From: Microstegium vimineum
Taxonomy: Eukaryota; Streptophyta; Magnoliopsida; Poales; Poaceae
Length of the DNA stretch: 64,000 bases
Assembly: GCA_022036555.1 (NCBI GenBank)
Contig: CM039129.1
Span: forward strand, 32,890,051 to 32,954,050
Direction of reading: 5' to 3'
A model generated the notes under the pieces. The model was not told where the DNA came from. It was given only the letters and a program-made list of their open reading frames with translations, and searched no databases. Position numbers and translations under genes: made by a program. Shown here in pieces: positions 21,008 to 33,700 of the stretch; position 1 is the stretch's first letter, and each line of letters begins with the position of its first letter.

Positions 21008-24000
21008 TGTAACACCCCAAAATTTTGTTTCTTGAAAATAGGATTTAATTGATTTAATTGTGATTTTTGGTGCTCATGAAATCATAGGAAATAAAAACTT
21101 TTTATGAAATTAAAATTATCTTCTGGTAGAAACCTGTTTGATCATTCATGCCTTGCATTTTGGTTTTTGTTTGAGTGACTCTGTTTCAAAATTTAAATGA
21201 AGTTTCACATTTGAATTTCAAAATGGTTTCAAAGTTATATTCAAAAATGTGTTTGGCAAATTACTTTGAAATAAAAAGAAATAAAAAGAAAAGCAAAAAC
21301 TTCCCTCCCTCTGTTCTGGCCCGAGAGGCCCAAACTCTCTTCCCCCCCCCCGCAGGCCTGCTCCACCCCGGCCCAGCACCCCTCTCTCGGCCCCTTTCTC
21401 CCTCTCTGCACAAAGCCCAGGCAGGCCGGCCCACTCTGCCCCTCTCGCCCTCTCTCTCTGGCTCACCGACAGCCCAGCCCCGCACCGCTTCTCTCTCTCT
21501 TTCGCTGACAAGCCGACCCCACCGGTCAGCTGCTTCCCTCCCCTTTCCTTCTTCTCCCTCCCGCGCCGACCGCGAAATCCGAGAAGGAATCCCCCTCCCC
21601 GTTCCTCGCCGACACTGCCCCGTGGGTCGCCACGCCGAGCGCCGCACACCCCAGCCCTTTCCTTTCCTCTGCACCGGCAATTCCTTTCTCTGCCGAACAT
21701 GAATCGAGCTCGGGGAGGATCTCTTTCCATCCTCGGCACCGCTCCAAGCTATAAATAGCCGATGCCGCACCTCCTCCGCCCCATCCTCGAGCCCTAGCCA
21801 CCGTTGCAGAGCCTCAGAGCGCCGCCGCCGCGAGCCGCGGCCATCTCCGGACCCCGCCGCCGTCGTCTACGCTCGGGTGAGCTCCTCCGGCCACACCAAG
21901 GGCACGGTTGTGTCCGCCGTTTACTCTTTTCCCTCCCCGTACCCTTTGTTCACTCGTTTAGTAACCGGAATGACGAAATCCGTCGCACCCGAGCGCACCG
22001 GCCATGGCGCCACCGTGGCCGTCCCTCACCGGCGTGTAACCACCTCAATCGAGCACACCACGACACTCGCACGAGCACGCTGCACCTCCCGGTACCCTCA
22101 GTTTCGCTTCTAGCACCCCACACCGCCGAATCCACATGCACAGATCACCCCAGCCATGGCGCCGCCATGGACGCACTGTCTCGGTGAGCCAGCGCTTCAA
22201 CCGAGCTCACCCACGCACGCGCGAGTTCACGCAGAGTCTCCCTGCGTTATGGGTTGAACCCGAGGCGGCCGCAATCGTCCTTCCGACGAACTCCGGCGAG
22301 CTTCTGGACTCTGGCAATGGCGCGCCACCGCAGGAGCGCCGCCCCGATGACCCTGCTGCCCTCCCTCTTCCCCTCTGTCCCTTCTGAACCGTCCGATCCC
22401 ACCCAGACGATTTAGATTAGATCCCCCGAAGGGGTACGCCCTCGGTCCACCGTGGACCCGTGGACCACAGACCTCTCGCGCACGTCAGCACGGTCCATAG
22501 CCACATCGTGCACCTGCCCTGTCCCGCTCTGCCACGTGGCGCCACGTCGACCCCGCACCACCGCACCGCAGATCCCTTGGCGCCTTCCTTCTTTGCGCTT
22601 TCTCGTTCTGAAAACGTAAAACCTTCTCGGTTAATTCAAAATACGCTTTCTCTTTTTACAGAACTGCCACCCACCTTCAAATGCGTATAATTTCTCCGTT
22701 TTAACTCTGTTTTGACCCAAACAAGTTGCGTTAGCTTCGTAATTTATTGATCTATCTAATGGTACAGTTTTCAGCTATTTTACAGTCTTTTGAAAATAAA
22801 GTTTAGATTAATCCCTTTTAATGAATTAATCTTATATAGAAAATCTTGTGAATTTCATATCTTCTCCGTTTCAAATCCGTTTCGATCCGTTCGAGTTGCG
22901 TTGGCTTCGTAACGGCATAACCTTTTCTTTCGTGATCTTTAATACCATGTTAATAGCTCTGTATTTTCATGAGTTCAAATCCTAATTTGATTAACCACTT
23001 TACAACTTGTTTTATACATGAAATGATGATAGTTTCAACTTCCGTTTTCAATCCAAATACAATTTTGACCTAATATAATCAAGGTGTTTCTTTGAAACAC
23101 TTTATACACTCTTTTATATAGTTATAAAGTTGATATATCCTATAGTTCTCTTTTATAAAAGCAAATCTTCCGTTAGTTGTATCTTTCTAATCGTAGCTCC
23201 GTTTAGTGTGTTCTTCGCGACTGTGTGATCGTAGAGTTGTGTAGATCTCTTTTCAAATCTTTTCATTGATTGGTGTATTGTTCTAATTAAGCCATGTTTG
23301 TATGCTTGGTATGATCAGATGCTTGTGTGGTGATTTCTTATTCATTGTCCAATCGGTGAGTTTTGCGTTGGTGATCAAGAAGAAATCGTCTGAAGTTGAG
23401 AACCAGTTGAGGAAAGGATCTAAGCTTTTAAGGCAAGTATTACATGGGATTATCCTTGTTGTCTTATTCATGATAATCATTACTTAATCATATGCATGTG
23501 TTTCCTTGTTACCCTATGAGGTTATCCTAGTTTTGTACCTTATACCTTGCCACCCTGGGAATTTATGCATTTGGGTAGATCAAGCTAGTGCTCTTTAAGA
23601 ATAACTATGATCATGTAAACTTGATTAATGATATATGAATTGACAATAAAAGATGACTTTTTAGCAACATGGACTATAGGTGGAACATCAGGAACTCACA
23701 CCTGTGTTCTCACTCATAGGGATATTTCTGTAAGAGATTACCCCGAGAAAACAGTACTACCATAAGTTAATGGGCTCTGGCTTGACTCAGTATTAGGTTT
23801 TTGCTAGTTTGTGGCAACTTACTTGAGAGGGTGCAAGAAGTGCTCAGAGATGCCTGGAAGGTGCGCTGCGGTGACTTCTGGAATCTCGTTGAGGGAACTT
23901 GTAGGGGGTTGTTACCTACTAGTGGAACTTGTGAAAGGTCTCGTAGTGAACCCTGCCGGCCCACCTTGGAAGTGGGTAAGAGACTAGCTACCTCGGGAAA

Positions 24001-24642
24001 AAGGGAAATTCACGACTTATGGGTAAAGATGTACACCTCTGTGCAGAGTTAAAAACTATCATGATAGCCGTGCTCACGGTTACGAGTGGCTTGGGCTCCT
24101 TGCTGTGTGATGTCCTTATGCCAGGCTCATCAGTTGTTAACTGTGATTTATTATTGTTACCGTTCATATAAGCATTATATCCTGTTAACTTGATCATATG
24201 GTTATTGGGCTATTGATAACTTTGATGATACTATAATGCTAAAATTTTGACAACATAAAAGCTGATGCAGTTAAACCAGTGTCATACCTTTTTGAGCCTC
24301 ATGAACCCCATGTATACTTGTTGAGTATGAAAGTACTTACGCTTCTTTTATCTTTTCAATACTTGGATAAAAATCCCGGATGGGTACCAGTTTGCAAGAG
24401 TTGGAAGAGATAGGCTTGTGATCAACCAGTCAGTTGGTCCCTGTGGAGTGGAGTTTTCACCTGAAGATCAGAGTGTTTTTCCTCTGTTTGCTCTCTCTTA
24501 AGGTTATCTCTTTGATCTTATATGTTATATAATTAAGTATTGTCTTTTGATATTACCTTGTTCTATGGCTATATGTGAGAGTTGACTTCCTGGGCTCACA
24601 TATAGGATATATCTGGTTTTGTTCTTAAAACCGGGTGTGACA
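21008..24642 (+). mobile_element. Solo chromovirus-like LTR inside the gag of element C
   Basis: Starts TGTAACACCCC and ends GGGTGTGACA. Perfect 5-bp TSD GTGGG (21003-21007 and 24643-24647). 3635 bp with no PBS, PPT or pol, so a solo LTR. Its start and its GC-rich segment followed by an AT-rich segment resemble the LTR of chromovirus F (59941-63416, other strand), suggesting a related Tekay-like family. TATAAATAG at 21750-21758. CT-rich and CpG-rich sequence at 21300-22450 produces long chance frames on both strands that are not genes. Confidence 0.9.
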
Positions 24643-24647
24643 GTGGG

Positions 24648-25939
24648 CCGGTCCAATTCAACATCAGGTGGTGCAATCTGGGCACTAGATAACGGGGGCG
24701 CAACAATACCTTTACCCAGCCATCATTCAGAATGAGACATCGGTGTATCGGCCAGCGGTGTCCCAATACACCCCAGTTGGTGTCCAAGGGTACACATCGG
24801 CAAGTCAGTCGATGCATAATATTCAGCAAGGCGGGGTTACGCCTACACCAACCGGGCCAGCGTACCCACTACAGAGGCAAGAGGGGATGTATCCACCGGG
24901 CCAGCCGATGAATGTTCAGCCTGCGTATCGGCAGGATGAAGACGCGTACTGGGCCGATAAGATCGCCGAAGTGATGAAAGAACAGTTCGGCATCAAGCCT
25001 AAAGTTAATACGTATTCTTATCGGATGCCATATCCTCCAGCGTACGACTTGATTCCTCTTCCAAATCGGTATAAGGTGCCAGATTTCACGAAATTTTCTG
25101 GCCAAGATGACACGTCGACGATGGAGCATATCAACCGCTTCATTATTCAATGTGGAGAAGCAGCTACCAGAGATGAACTAAGGGTGAGACTGTTTTCGTC
25201 ATCCTTGTCTGGATCGGCATTCACGTGGTTCATCTTGCTTCCTCCAAACTCTATAGTTACTTGGGCCGATCTAGAGAAGCAGTTTCACAAATACTTCTTT
25301 TCTGGCGTGCATGAGAAGAGAATTACCGATTTAGTTAAGCTAAAGCAACGTAATGACGAATCGGTGGAGGGCTTCGTGCAAAGGCTTCGGGACGTGAAGA
25401 ACAAGTGCTATAGCCTGGTGCTCGATGATCGGCAGTTGGTAGATTTGGCCTTCCAAGGATTACTGCCACACATCAAGGACATGTATGCGTCTCAAGAATT
25501 CGAGAGCCTGGGTCATCTTGTGCAGAGGGTTGCCGATCAAGAGGTCAAAGCTTTCGAACCTAGGAAGACCTGGAACAAGAAAGTGTCCTTCGTTGAAGAA
25601 GAAGAAGATTCTAAATCAGATGAAGGAACCGATGTCGGCGTCGCTAAGTGGGTAAATGATAAGAAGCCGATATCTTGTCCGTTCGGTCAGAAGGATGCTG
25701 AGAGGTTCACTTTTGATATTACTAAAGCCGATAGGATATTTGATCTCTTGCTTCAAGAAGGGCGAATTAAGTTGGTGCCTAATCAAGTAATTCCATCGGC
25801 TGAAGAGCTCAGAAGGATGAGGTATTGTAAGTGGCATGATGCGACCTCACACACCACCAATGACTGCAAGGTCTTTAGACAACAGTTGCAGTCAGAGATC
25901 AGGGCTGGACGAATCAAATTTGACAATTCTAAAACCTAG
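24648..25939 (+). pseudogene. gag: Gag core of element C
   Basis: The main open frame starts at 24743. After a Pro/Gln-rich leader come the Gag core motifs: YKVPDFTKFSGQDDTSTMEH (about residue 110), GSAFTWFILLPPNSIVTW, LEKQFHKYFFS, and ESVEGFVQRLRDVKNKCY. Then comes an acidic stretch (EEEEDSKSDEGTD) and a C/H motif YCKWHDATSHTTNDCKVF near residue 360 (zinc-knuckle-like). It ends at TAG 25937-25939, probably a point change because Gag-type sequence continues. Confidence 0.88.
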
Positions 25940-25945
25940 AGGCCG

Positions 25946-26440
25946 ATGAAGATCAACCAGCATCCGTTCCCGAACAATATGGTGGAAGCTAGTAGAAAAG
26001 TTAAAGTCCTGACGTCGGAAGCCGCCAAGAAGAATACATCGGTAGACCCCAACCATCAGATAGACGTGCGTGACATGAAGGGAAAGAAGTGTGCCGATGA
26101 TGAACAAACCAAGCGGGTGGCTGACAAGAGTAACGACATCGGGAGATCTCGGGGATACGGCATCGTGATCACGCACAGGCAACCACGACACGAATATCGG
26201 CGCTCCCAAGAGGAGCAATATCGGCAACAGGAGGAAGAAAGGAACCAGGAATGGCGGCGACATAAGGATCATTGGAATTGCCCTTTCATCATCCATTGTT
26301 GGGAAGAAGGCATCAAGCTGCCTATTGCTGATAATTGTCCTGAATGCAATGGATACTATCCCGCTGATCGGTTAGAAAAAAGGTCCCGCTTCGAAGGCTA
26401 CAGACCGAATTACGCTCGGCCGATCAGGGAAAGGAATTAG
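25946..26440 (+). pseudogene. gag: Gag C-terminal zinc-finger region of element C
   Basis: Charged Arg/Glu/Gln-rich sequence (RRSQEEQYRQQEEERNQEW), then HWNCPFIIHCWEEGIKLP and NCPECNGYYPADRL. This Cys/His cluster is typical of Tat Gag C-termini and probably binds nucleic acid. Ends at TAG 26438-26440; homology continues into the protease leader at 26469. Confidence 0.8.
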
Positions 26441-26468
26441 TACATGATCGGTTGGGGGCAAGCTCAGT

Positions 26469-27442
26469 GTGCACGATAGGCTTGGCAAGCGTATCCGTCG
26501 AGAGGACCTAGAAGAGAAGGCCAATGCAAGGGTACCCGATGAAGAAATATTCTCTAGAGATCCAAATATAAGGCGTGATGCAAGTCGGCACGATGAGAGA
26601 CAGTACCAGCTAGTTTGGAAGACTAAGCTTCCTCAATGGTGCCCCGAAGGCCTAACCAAGACTCAGAAAAGAAGGATCCAACGTGAACGCCAAAATGATC
26701 TGAATCATGGTGGAAGTCCTTCAAAGAAAAAGGCTCCAGTTTTGGAGTGGAGGCCAAAACACCAGACGGGGAGTCCATCGGCAGATGTCAACATGGTTAT
26801 GTTGCCAATGGAGTTTATGACACCTGATGCTGAAGAAGAAGCCGCTAATATGGCTCAGCTAATGCTAGATCCAATGGCAGCTGTCTTTGAGAAGCCTGCC
26901 GATGATGAGAGGCAGCATCTAAGGGCCTTGTTTGTCAAGGGCAAAGTCGATGGACAACCATTATCAAAGATGTTAGTCGATGGTGGAGCGTCGATTAATA
27001 TAAGCCATATGTCATGTTTAGGAAGCTTGGAAAAGGGGACCAAGACTTAGTCAAGATGGACATGAAGCTGAAAGATTTCAAAGGCAATGTGTCACCAGCT
27101 ATGGGAGCCGTGTGCGTCGAATTAACTATGGGCAGTAAAACTTTGCCGACGACATTTTTTGTAATCAGCGGCAAAGGGACCTACAATTTGCTTCTGGGAA
27201 GGGATTGGATTCACACTTATTGCTACATCCCTTCTACGATGCACCAAAGCCTTGTGCAATGGGTCAGAGACAGAATTGAAGTCGTTCAGAGTGAAGTCCC
27301 ATCAATTGTTGCATTGGCAGAATTGGAGACCTATGAGCAGACCAAATACATATCCGGTGAAGCTTGGGATACAGAATTCCTTAAGGTGGCTGATTACCAG
27401 ATTACACTGATCCAAGCAGTCGGTTCTGAAGGAGAGATTTAA
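26469..27442 (+). pseudogene. PR: Protease of element C, frameshifted at the active site
   Basis: Leader with VWKTKLPQWCPEGLTKTQKR, then LFVKGKVDGQPLSKMLVDGGAS (catalytic D-G-G near 26970-26990). A small indel near 27000 shifts the frame; the rest reads at 27014-27442 (FRKLGKGDQDL, TTFFVISGKGTYNLLLGRDW). The last motif is the distal hydrophobic-GRDW of plant gypsy proteases. Closed by TAA 27440-27442. Confidence 0.85.
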
Positions 27443-27498
27443 TGGATCAGTTCGCCGAAGATGGAAAACTTGGATAGGGGTTCACATCAGCCGATGAT

Positions 27499-29624
27499 TT
27501 GCTAGAAATAGACATCGGCGATGCTAGTAAGCCTAGGCCAACTTTTATTAGTGCTAAGTTAGATTACCAATGTAAGCAACAGTTAACTGATTTGTTAAAG
27601 GAATATAAAGATTGTTTTGCTTGGGACTATACAGAGATGCCTGGTTTGGACCGATCAATAGTTGAACATTGGTTACCTATTAAGTCAGGTTTCCAACCAC
27701 ATCGGCAACCAGCGCGCCGATGCAATCCTAATGTATTGCCTGATATTAAAGCTGAAATTTCAAAATTAATCGAAGATGGATTTATTCGGCAATGCCGATA
27801 TGCCGAATGGATTTCTAACGTGGTTCCTGTATATAAAAAGAATGGAAAACTTCGTGTTTGTATTGATTTCAGGAATCTCAATAAAGCTACGCCGATGGAC
27901 GGCTATCCAATGCCCGTTGCCGATCTACTAGTTGACGCTTCTGCTGGAGATAAGATTATCAGTTTTATGGATGGTAACGCTGGATATAATCAATATTTAT
28001 GGCTGAAGAAGATATATCCAAAACTGCTTTTAGATGTCCAGGCCATGTCGGTTTGTTTGAATGGATCGTGATGACTTTTGGCTTGAAGAATGCCAGTGCT
28101 ACTTATCAGAGAGTAATGAATTTCATCTTTCATAAGTATATCGGCACATTGGTCGAGATCTATATTGATGATGTGGTGGTGAAATCCGAAGACTTTCAAA
28201 AGCATCTTGCCGATCTACGAAATTTTTTGGAATGCACAAGGGAACATGGACTTAAGATGAATCCGAATAAGTGTGCATTTGGCATATCGGCAGGTCAGTT
28301 CCTAGGGTTCATGGTGAATCAAAGGGGTATAGAGATCGGCAGAAAATCCATTGATGCGATTAACAAGGTGGTCACTCCTACGAACAAGACTGAGCTACAA
28401 TCGTTGATATGCAAGGTTAATTTTATCAGAAGATTTATATCTAATTTGTCCGAGAAGATTAAATCTTTTAGCCCATTATTGAAGCTGAAAGCCGGTCAAG
28501 AATTTGTGTGGAGAGAAGAGCAGCAATTGGCTTTGGAAGAAATTAAGAAGTATCTGGTGAATCCTCCGGTATTAATTCCGCCTCAGCATGGGAAACCCTT
28601 CAGATTATATTTATCTGCCGATGACAGTGTTATCGGGTCGGCCTTGGTCCAAGAATTTGAGGGGAAGGAACATGTGATTTATTATTTGAGTAGGAGGCTG
28701 GTGGACGTTGAAACCAGGTATTCGGCCATTGAGAGATTGTGTTTATGTTTGTACTTTTCTTGTACCAAATTAAGGCATTATTTGCTATCGGCCAAATGCA
28801 ACATCATATGTAAGGATGATGTGGTTAAGTATATGCTGTCAATGCCAATTTTGAACGGGAGGATCGACAAATGGATTTTGGCGCTGTCAGAATTTGATCT
28901 AAGGTATGAATCAGCTAAGATAGTTAAAGGACAGGTGATGGCTGATTTTGTTACTCAACATTGTGGTGCGCTAAATTCTGTAGAAATTGCTCCTTGGACT
29001 CTATTCTTTGATGGTTCCACATGTAAGGAAGGAGTGGGTATCGGCGTTGTGTTGGTCTCGCCCCAAGGGAAAAAGTATGAAATCTCATTGCCGATTGTTG
29101 CTACTTGGACGAATAATCAGGCTGAGTACCAGGCGTTGCTGAAAGGGTTGGAGTTGCTCAGAGATGTGCGTGCCGATGCAGTTGAGGTCTTTGGTGATTC
29201 TATGTTGGTAATCAATCAGTTGATTGGAACATATGAATGCCGAAGTGATATTTTAATTGAGTATCATGGAAAGTGCTTACAATTGTTGAAGGGGTTTAGA
29301 GAGTATCGTCTTGAGAATATTCCCAGGTTGCACAACGAAGAAGCCAACCGATTGGCGCAACATGCTTCGGGGTATCAGCCGATTCAAGAAGCGATGAGAT
29401 CAGTAACGGTTGCCAATGACTGGAGAAGAGAGATTGCCGATTTGTTAAGAGATCCATCTAGGAAAGTTGAAAGGCGGTTAAGGTTTCAAGCTACCAAGTA
29501 TTTGCTCCTTGATGAGGAATTGTATTATCGGACGATTGATGGAGTTTTGCTCAGATGCCTTGATGGAGAAGAGTCAAAGAGGTTGATGGGTGAAATTCAC
29601 GAGGGGGTATGTGGAGCGCATTAG
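27499..29624 (+). pseudogene. RT-RNH-aRNH: RT, RNase H and second RNase H of element C
   Basis: 27499-28000: DCFAWDYTEMPGLDRSIVEH, PDIKAEISKLIEDGFIR, NGKLRVCIDFRNLNKAT, FMDGNAGYNQ. A frameshift follows near 27995, with no break in order. 27999-29624 then has FGLKNASATYQRVMN, the catalytic YIDDVVV (about 28160), NPNKCAFGISAGQF, and Ty3 RNase H motifs (FRLYLSADDSVIGSAL, RYSAIERLCLCLYFS). The extra RNase H has LFFDGSTCKEGVGIGVVL, NNQAEYQALLKGL and VFGDSMLVINQL. This second RNase H is diagnostic of the Tat lineage. The frame ends at TAG 29622-29624, at the start of the integrase zinc region. Confidence 0.92.
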
Positions 29625-29636
29625 TCGGCATTTAAG

Positions 29637-30676
29637 ATGAAGTGGATGATTAGGCGAAATGGGTATTATTGGTCGACAATTCTTGAGGACTGTTTTAAGT
29701 ACTTCAAAGGGTGTCAAGATTGTGAGAAATTTGGCAATGTCCAGAGGGCGCCTGTGTCAGCGATGAATCCTATAATCAAACCTTGGCCGTTCAGAGGATG
29801 GGCCATCGATCTTATCGGTCAGATTTATCCACCATCAAGTAAAGGGCATAAATTCATACTTGTTGCTACCGATTACTTCACGAAGTGGGTTGAAGCCATT
29901 CCCTTGAAAACGTGACATCGGCAAACATGATAGATTTTGTGAAAGAACACATTGTTTAACGATTTGGTATTCCTCAGACTATTACAACCGATCAAAGAAC
30001 CATGTTTACATCGGGGGAGTTTGATGAATTTGCTACCAGTATGGGGTTTAAAGTTTTGAATTCATCTCCTTATTATGCTCAAGCTAATGCTCAGGCTGAA
30101 GCAACTAATAAGAGGATAATTAAGCTCATCAAGCGCAAGATTGAAGAGAACCCTAGAAGATGGCATACAGTATTGAATGAAGCTCTGTGGGCATATCGGA
30201 TGGCGTGTCATGGTGCTACTAAGGTTTTGCCGTATCAGTTGGTGTATGGACACGATCCTGTCCTACCTTGGGAAATTAAAACTGGTTCTAGGCGATTGTT
30301 TTCTCAGGACCAATTGACAACCGATGAATATGACGTCCTTATGAAGGATGAATTAGAAGATCTGGCGGGTCATCGGTTAAGGGCTCTAATTAGTATTGAA
30401 GAAAATAAGAAGAGGGTTGCCAAATGGTATAACAAGAAAGTAAAAGTGAAAGAATTTGCCGATGGTGATATGGTGTGGACATTGATTTTACCGATTGGGA
30501 CTAAGAGTTCAAAGTTTGGGAAGTGGTCTCCTAATTGGGAAGGTCCTTTTTGGATAAATCAATCTGTTCCTGGCAACGCTTATATTTTGGAAACTCTCGA
30601 AGGAGTTGCATTTTCCAGAGCAATAAATGGTAAATATTTAAAGAAATACTACCCTAGCATTTGGGTAGATGCATAG
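29637..30676 (+). pseudogene. IN: Integrase of element C
   Basis: Zinc-binding region KYFKGCQDCEKFG (the His pair lies just before, around the TAG at 29622). Core: FRGWAIDLIGQI (Asp 1) and FILVATDYFTKWVEAIPL, then a frameshift and a TAA near 29957. Then ITTDQRTMF (Asp 2) and YYAQANAQAEATNKRI (Glu). The C-terminal region has WAYRMACHGATKVLPYQLVYG, KVKVKEFADGDMVWT, and a GPF motif (WEGPFWI). Closed by TAG 30674-30676. No chromodomain, as expected outside chromoviruses. Confidence 0.9.
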
Positions 30677-30795
30677 AATAACATAAGCAAAAATGCCGAT
30701 AGAAGAAATGTTATGCAAAACATCGGCAGGAAGCGTATTAACGTTAGGTTACAGGCAAAATCAGTCGTCAGGTTCATAACTACCGACTCAGCAGA

Positions 30796-33700
30796 TTACA
30801 ACAAAGATTGGATGGATGAGATCGCACGCAAGCGAATTTGGTTAGTCTCCTCTATTTCCCTAGCATCATCATCGGCAGAGCCCTCAACTGGCTTGATTTT
30901 CCTCCTTAGCAGGAGAGCTTCACGGGCATTGGCATCCCTTTCTTGTTGCAAAACATTGGCGGTGATTGGGAGTTGAATCTTCTTCTGGTTGGTTGAGTTT
31001 AAAGCTTCATCCACTTTCTTCAGTTCAGCCAACAGTTCTTCTCTTTGTGCCGATAGGCGGGCGATCTCTTGTTCAAGCACGCTGCTAGAAGCCTCCAGGC
31101 GGCCGATGTCTTTGTGCTTTTCATCCGCAGTTTGTTTGAACTTGAGTATCTCCTCTTCAAGCTTTGATTGGGTAACCCTATCGGCAATACGGCGTAAAGC
31201 CCGTTGGTATTGGGGTTGTCGGCTTTCAATAAACGCTGCTTGGAAGAGTATCTCTTCGATATCGGCGGGCAGCTGACCCTGAATTTCCTTGAAGGCTACC
31301 CTTACTGCATTGGAGTCTTGGACTAGTTCGGAGGTACTTTGTTGCAATAGGGATAACAGTGCTTCAAGTTTGGTCTTTACTTCTGCCGATATAGTGTCTG
31401 ATAATGGAGCAGAGCTTTCTTCTTCTTCATCTTCTTCCGGCAATTTGATGGCAAAAGAGAATAGACTATTTGGAGAGTCTTGGGCCTGAAAAGAAGAAAG
31501 TTAGAATTCTCTAATCACAAGTTTGTGTTTTGTAAGATTTGTGACAATCAATTTACCATCTTCAGACGGATTTCTTGCCTCGGGCTTGGTAAATCGGTTG
31601 GCACGGTGGTATCTTGCAGATCGGCGATGGTTGTCGATGAACTTGCCTATGTGGGGAGAACGGGTGGTACCGGTGCTGGTGTTGGTGTTGGTGTTGGTGC
31701 TGCTTCTGCCATTGCCGATCTCTGTGGAGACGCTGCCATCCCTTGATCAAAGATTTCATCTGGTGCTGATACTGGTAGCGATGCCGATGTCGTTTCTATT
31801 GTTGCAGCCGTCTCTTGCAGCAATGGTGTTGTCCCTTGGTTGGGAATTTCGGTCTGTGGTTGCTCGGGAACAGGCGTATCGGCAGGATCTTGAAAAGACG
31901 CAGCTGGAGCCGATGGCTTTGGACGCTTTGGTTTGGGAGCAGCGCTTGATGAACCTCGGCGTTTTGGATGTTGTGCTTGGGGGCATCGGTAAGATGAGGC
32001 ATAGAGGATTGTGGTCCTGGATTAGCTGTCGATGAACTTGTTTGCTGTAGAAAGTTTGGTACAAATTGAGTAAAAGTTGTCAGTTAAGTATTATGATCGA
32101 CATAGATAAATGACGGTTTGTTACCTTGAAAGCTTGTGCCAAGGTGGCAGCAGCAGAGGTGGCGGCAACAACACCGTCGGTTGGCAATGGTCTAGACCTG
32201 ATGGTGACTCTAGGGACTGTCTTGTGATACATGAACGCAGACAGTTAAGGAGCCTTATCGTCGATTGATGATGTGGGGTTCATCGGTCGTAGATTGAAAT
32301 ATTTTCCACTCTTGCTCTTTTGAGGGATTACATCATCGACCTGTTGATAGAGGGTTAGTTACCTAAACATTTGGAAAGTTAAACAAAGGGAAGTATTGGA
32401 AGTGATACTCACCACATCATCGGGCACGATTTGATCGACATCAATCAAGTGCCGATAATAGTGGGATGATGGAGCAAATAATTGTTCTTTCCATTCTTGC
32501 CACCAAGACTTGAAGGATTCGGTGATGAAAGATGTCGGTGCCCAAGAAGACAAGTTGATGCTGGACACATCGGCATGAGGGGAAAGGGTAACTATTTTGT
32601 TCCAATCCATGGCGCTGGAGATGGTTTCTCTTGGTTTGATTACGTTGATGTGGCTGAGCTTGATTGACAACTGACCGAATGGTAGCTATCTTGCCGCTAC
32701 TGATGGATAGTAGAACTCATAAGATGGAGTGGAGTTCTTTCCGGTCCCGACGACGTTTACCGGGATAGCTCGGGGAATGAGTGTGGCTTTCATAATTACT
32801 TCATTCTCTGGTATATTCCCATCGGTAAGGTTGAAGGAGAGTGGGAACTGGTTGTCTTCATCAATGTAAGGCCACCAGGCTCGTTCTGCAGCAGGAATTC
32901 TGTAGTAGAGCCTTTGAAAGAACATGCCAAATTGGTTAATGTTGGCATCGGTTCCCGGCAGTACTATCATGGCTTCCCTGAAGTTGAGAGGGGCACGAGT
33001 TGCCGATTCATCGTCGTCATAGACTAAGTTTTCTGATATGTCCCGTGGAAACTGTTGGCTGAACAAATCAAACTGCAAGCATTTGTGCATATGGGCGCTC
33101 AGCCACATGTTGATAAACCACCAAGGACCTCCGAGGTTGCCGATAGGCTCGCCTAATACTAATTTCGCTGACACTTGGTGTAGAAGGCGGTAGACCGAGC
33201 CAAGGAGGTACCGGCCAAGAGGGAATCCTCCATCGGTCAAGAGCTTTGCTGCAGAGAGGTACATGTTGGTGGGACCAACTGTTCTGCCGCAGAAGATGAA
33301 CTTTTCGAACCACATGTTAAGGAAAGTAGCATGCTCCCTTGGAGCTACCGATCCACCCTTCTGGTACTCTTGGATATACCTAGTCCAACCACCGATGTTG
33401 CGGGTACTTACCCGATGCTCAGATTTCCTGCGGAATAGAGTGGCAGGATCAGCAGAAGAAACGTCTAGGCCGGTGAGCATATGTACATCGACAAGTGTAG
33501 GAGTGGCTGGTCCATGTCTAAACAGGAAAGCATTCATTGTATCGGACCAGAAGTAGGAGGCAACGATCATCATGTTCTCATTCTTGGCCATATCGGCAAT
33601 GTATAGCTTGATACATTGCTCGATGTTGCGTTCTGACCAGTAAACTCTCTGTGACCTCGCTATCCTGAGATACCAATCTTTCCATCCCTTGGTGGGTTTA

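Noticed and set aside
21175..22690. Several 80-175-codon frames on both strands, Pro/Ser/Arg-rich
   Set aside because: GC- and CT-rich segment of the solo LTR 21008-24642. The frames mirror each other and carry no motifs.
23283..24640. Possible host gene or intron in the distal part of 21008-24642
   Set aside because: Whole segment lies between perfect target duplications and ends in a TGACA LTR terminus. No coding frame longer than 85 codons.
30720..32040. Frames on + within 30713-32035
   Set aside because: Shadows of the antisense coiled-coil and Gln-rich exons. The - strand has splice sites and a consistent frame, the + strand does not.
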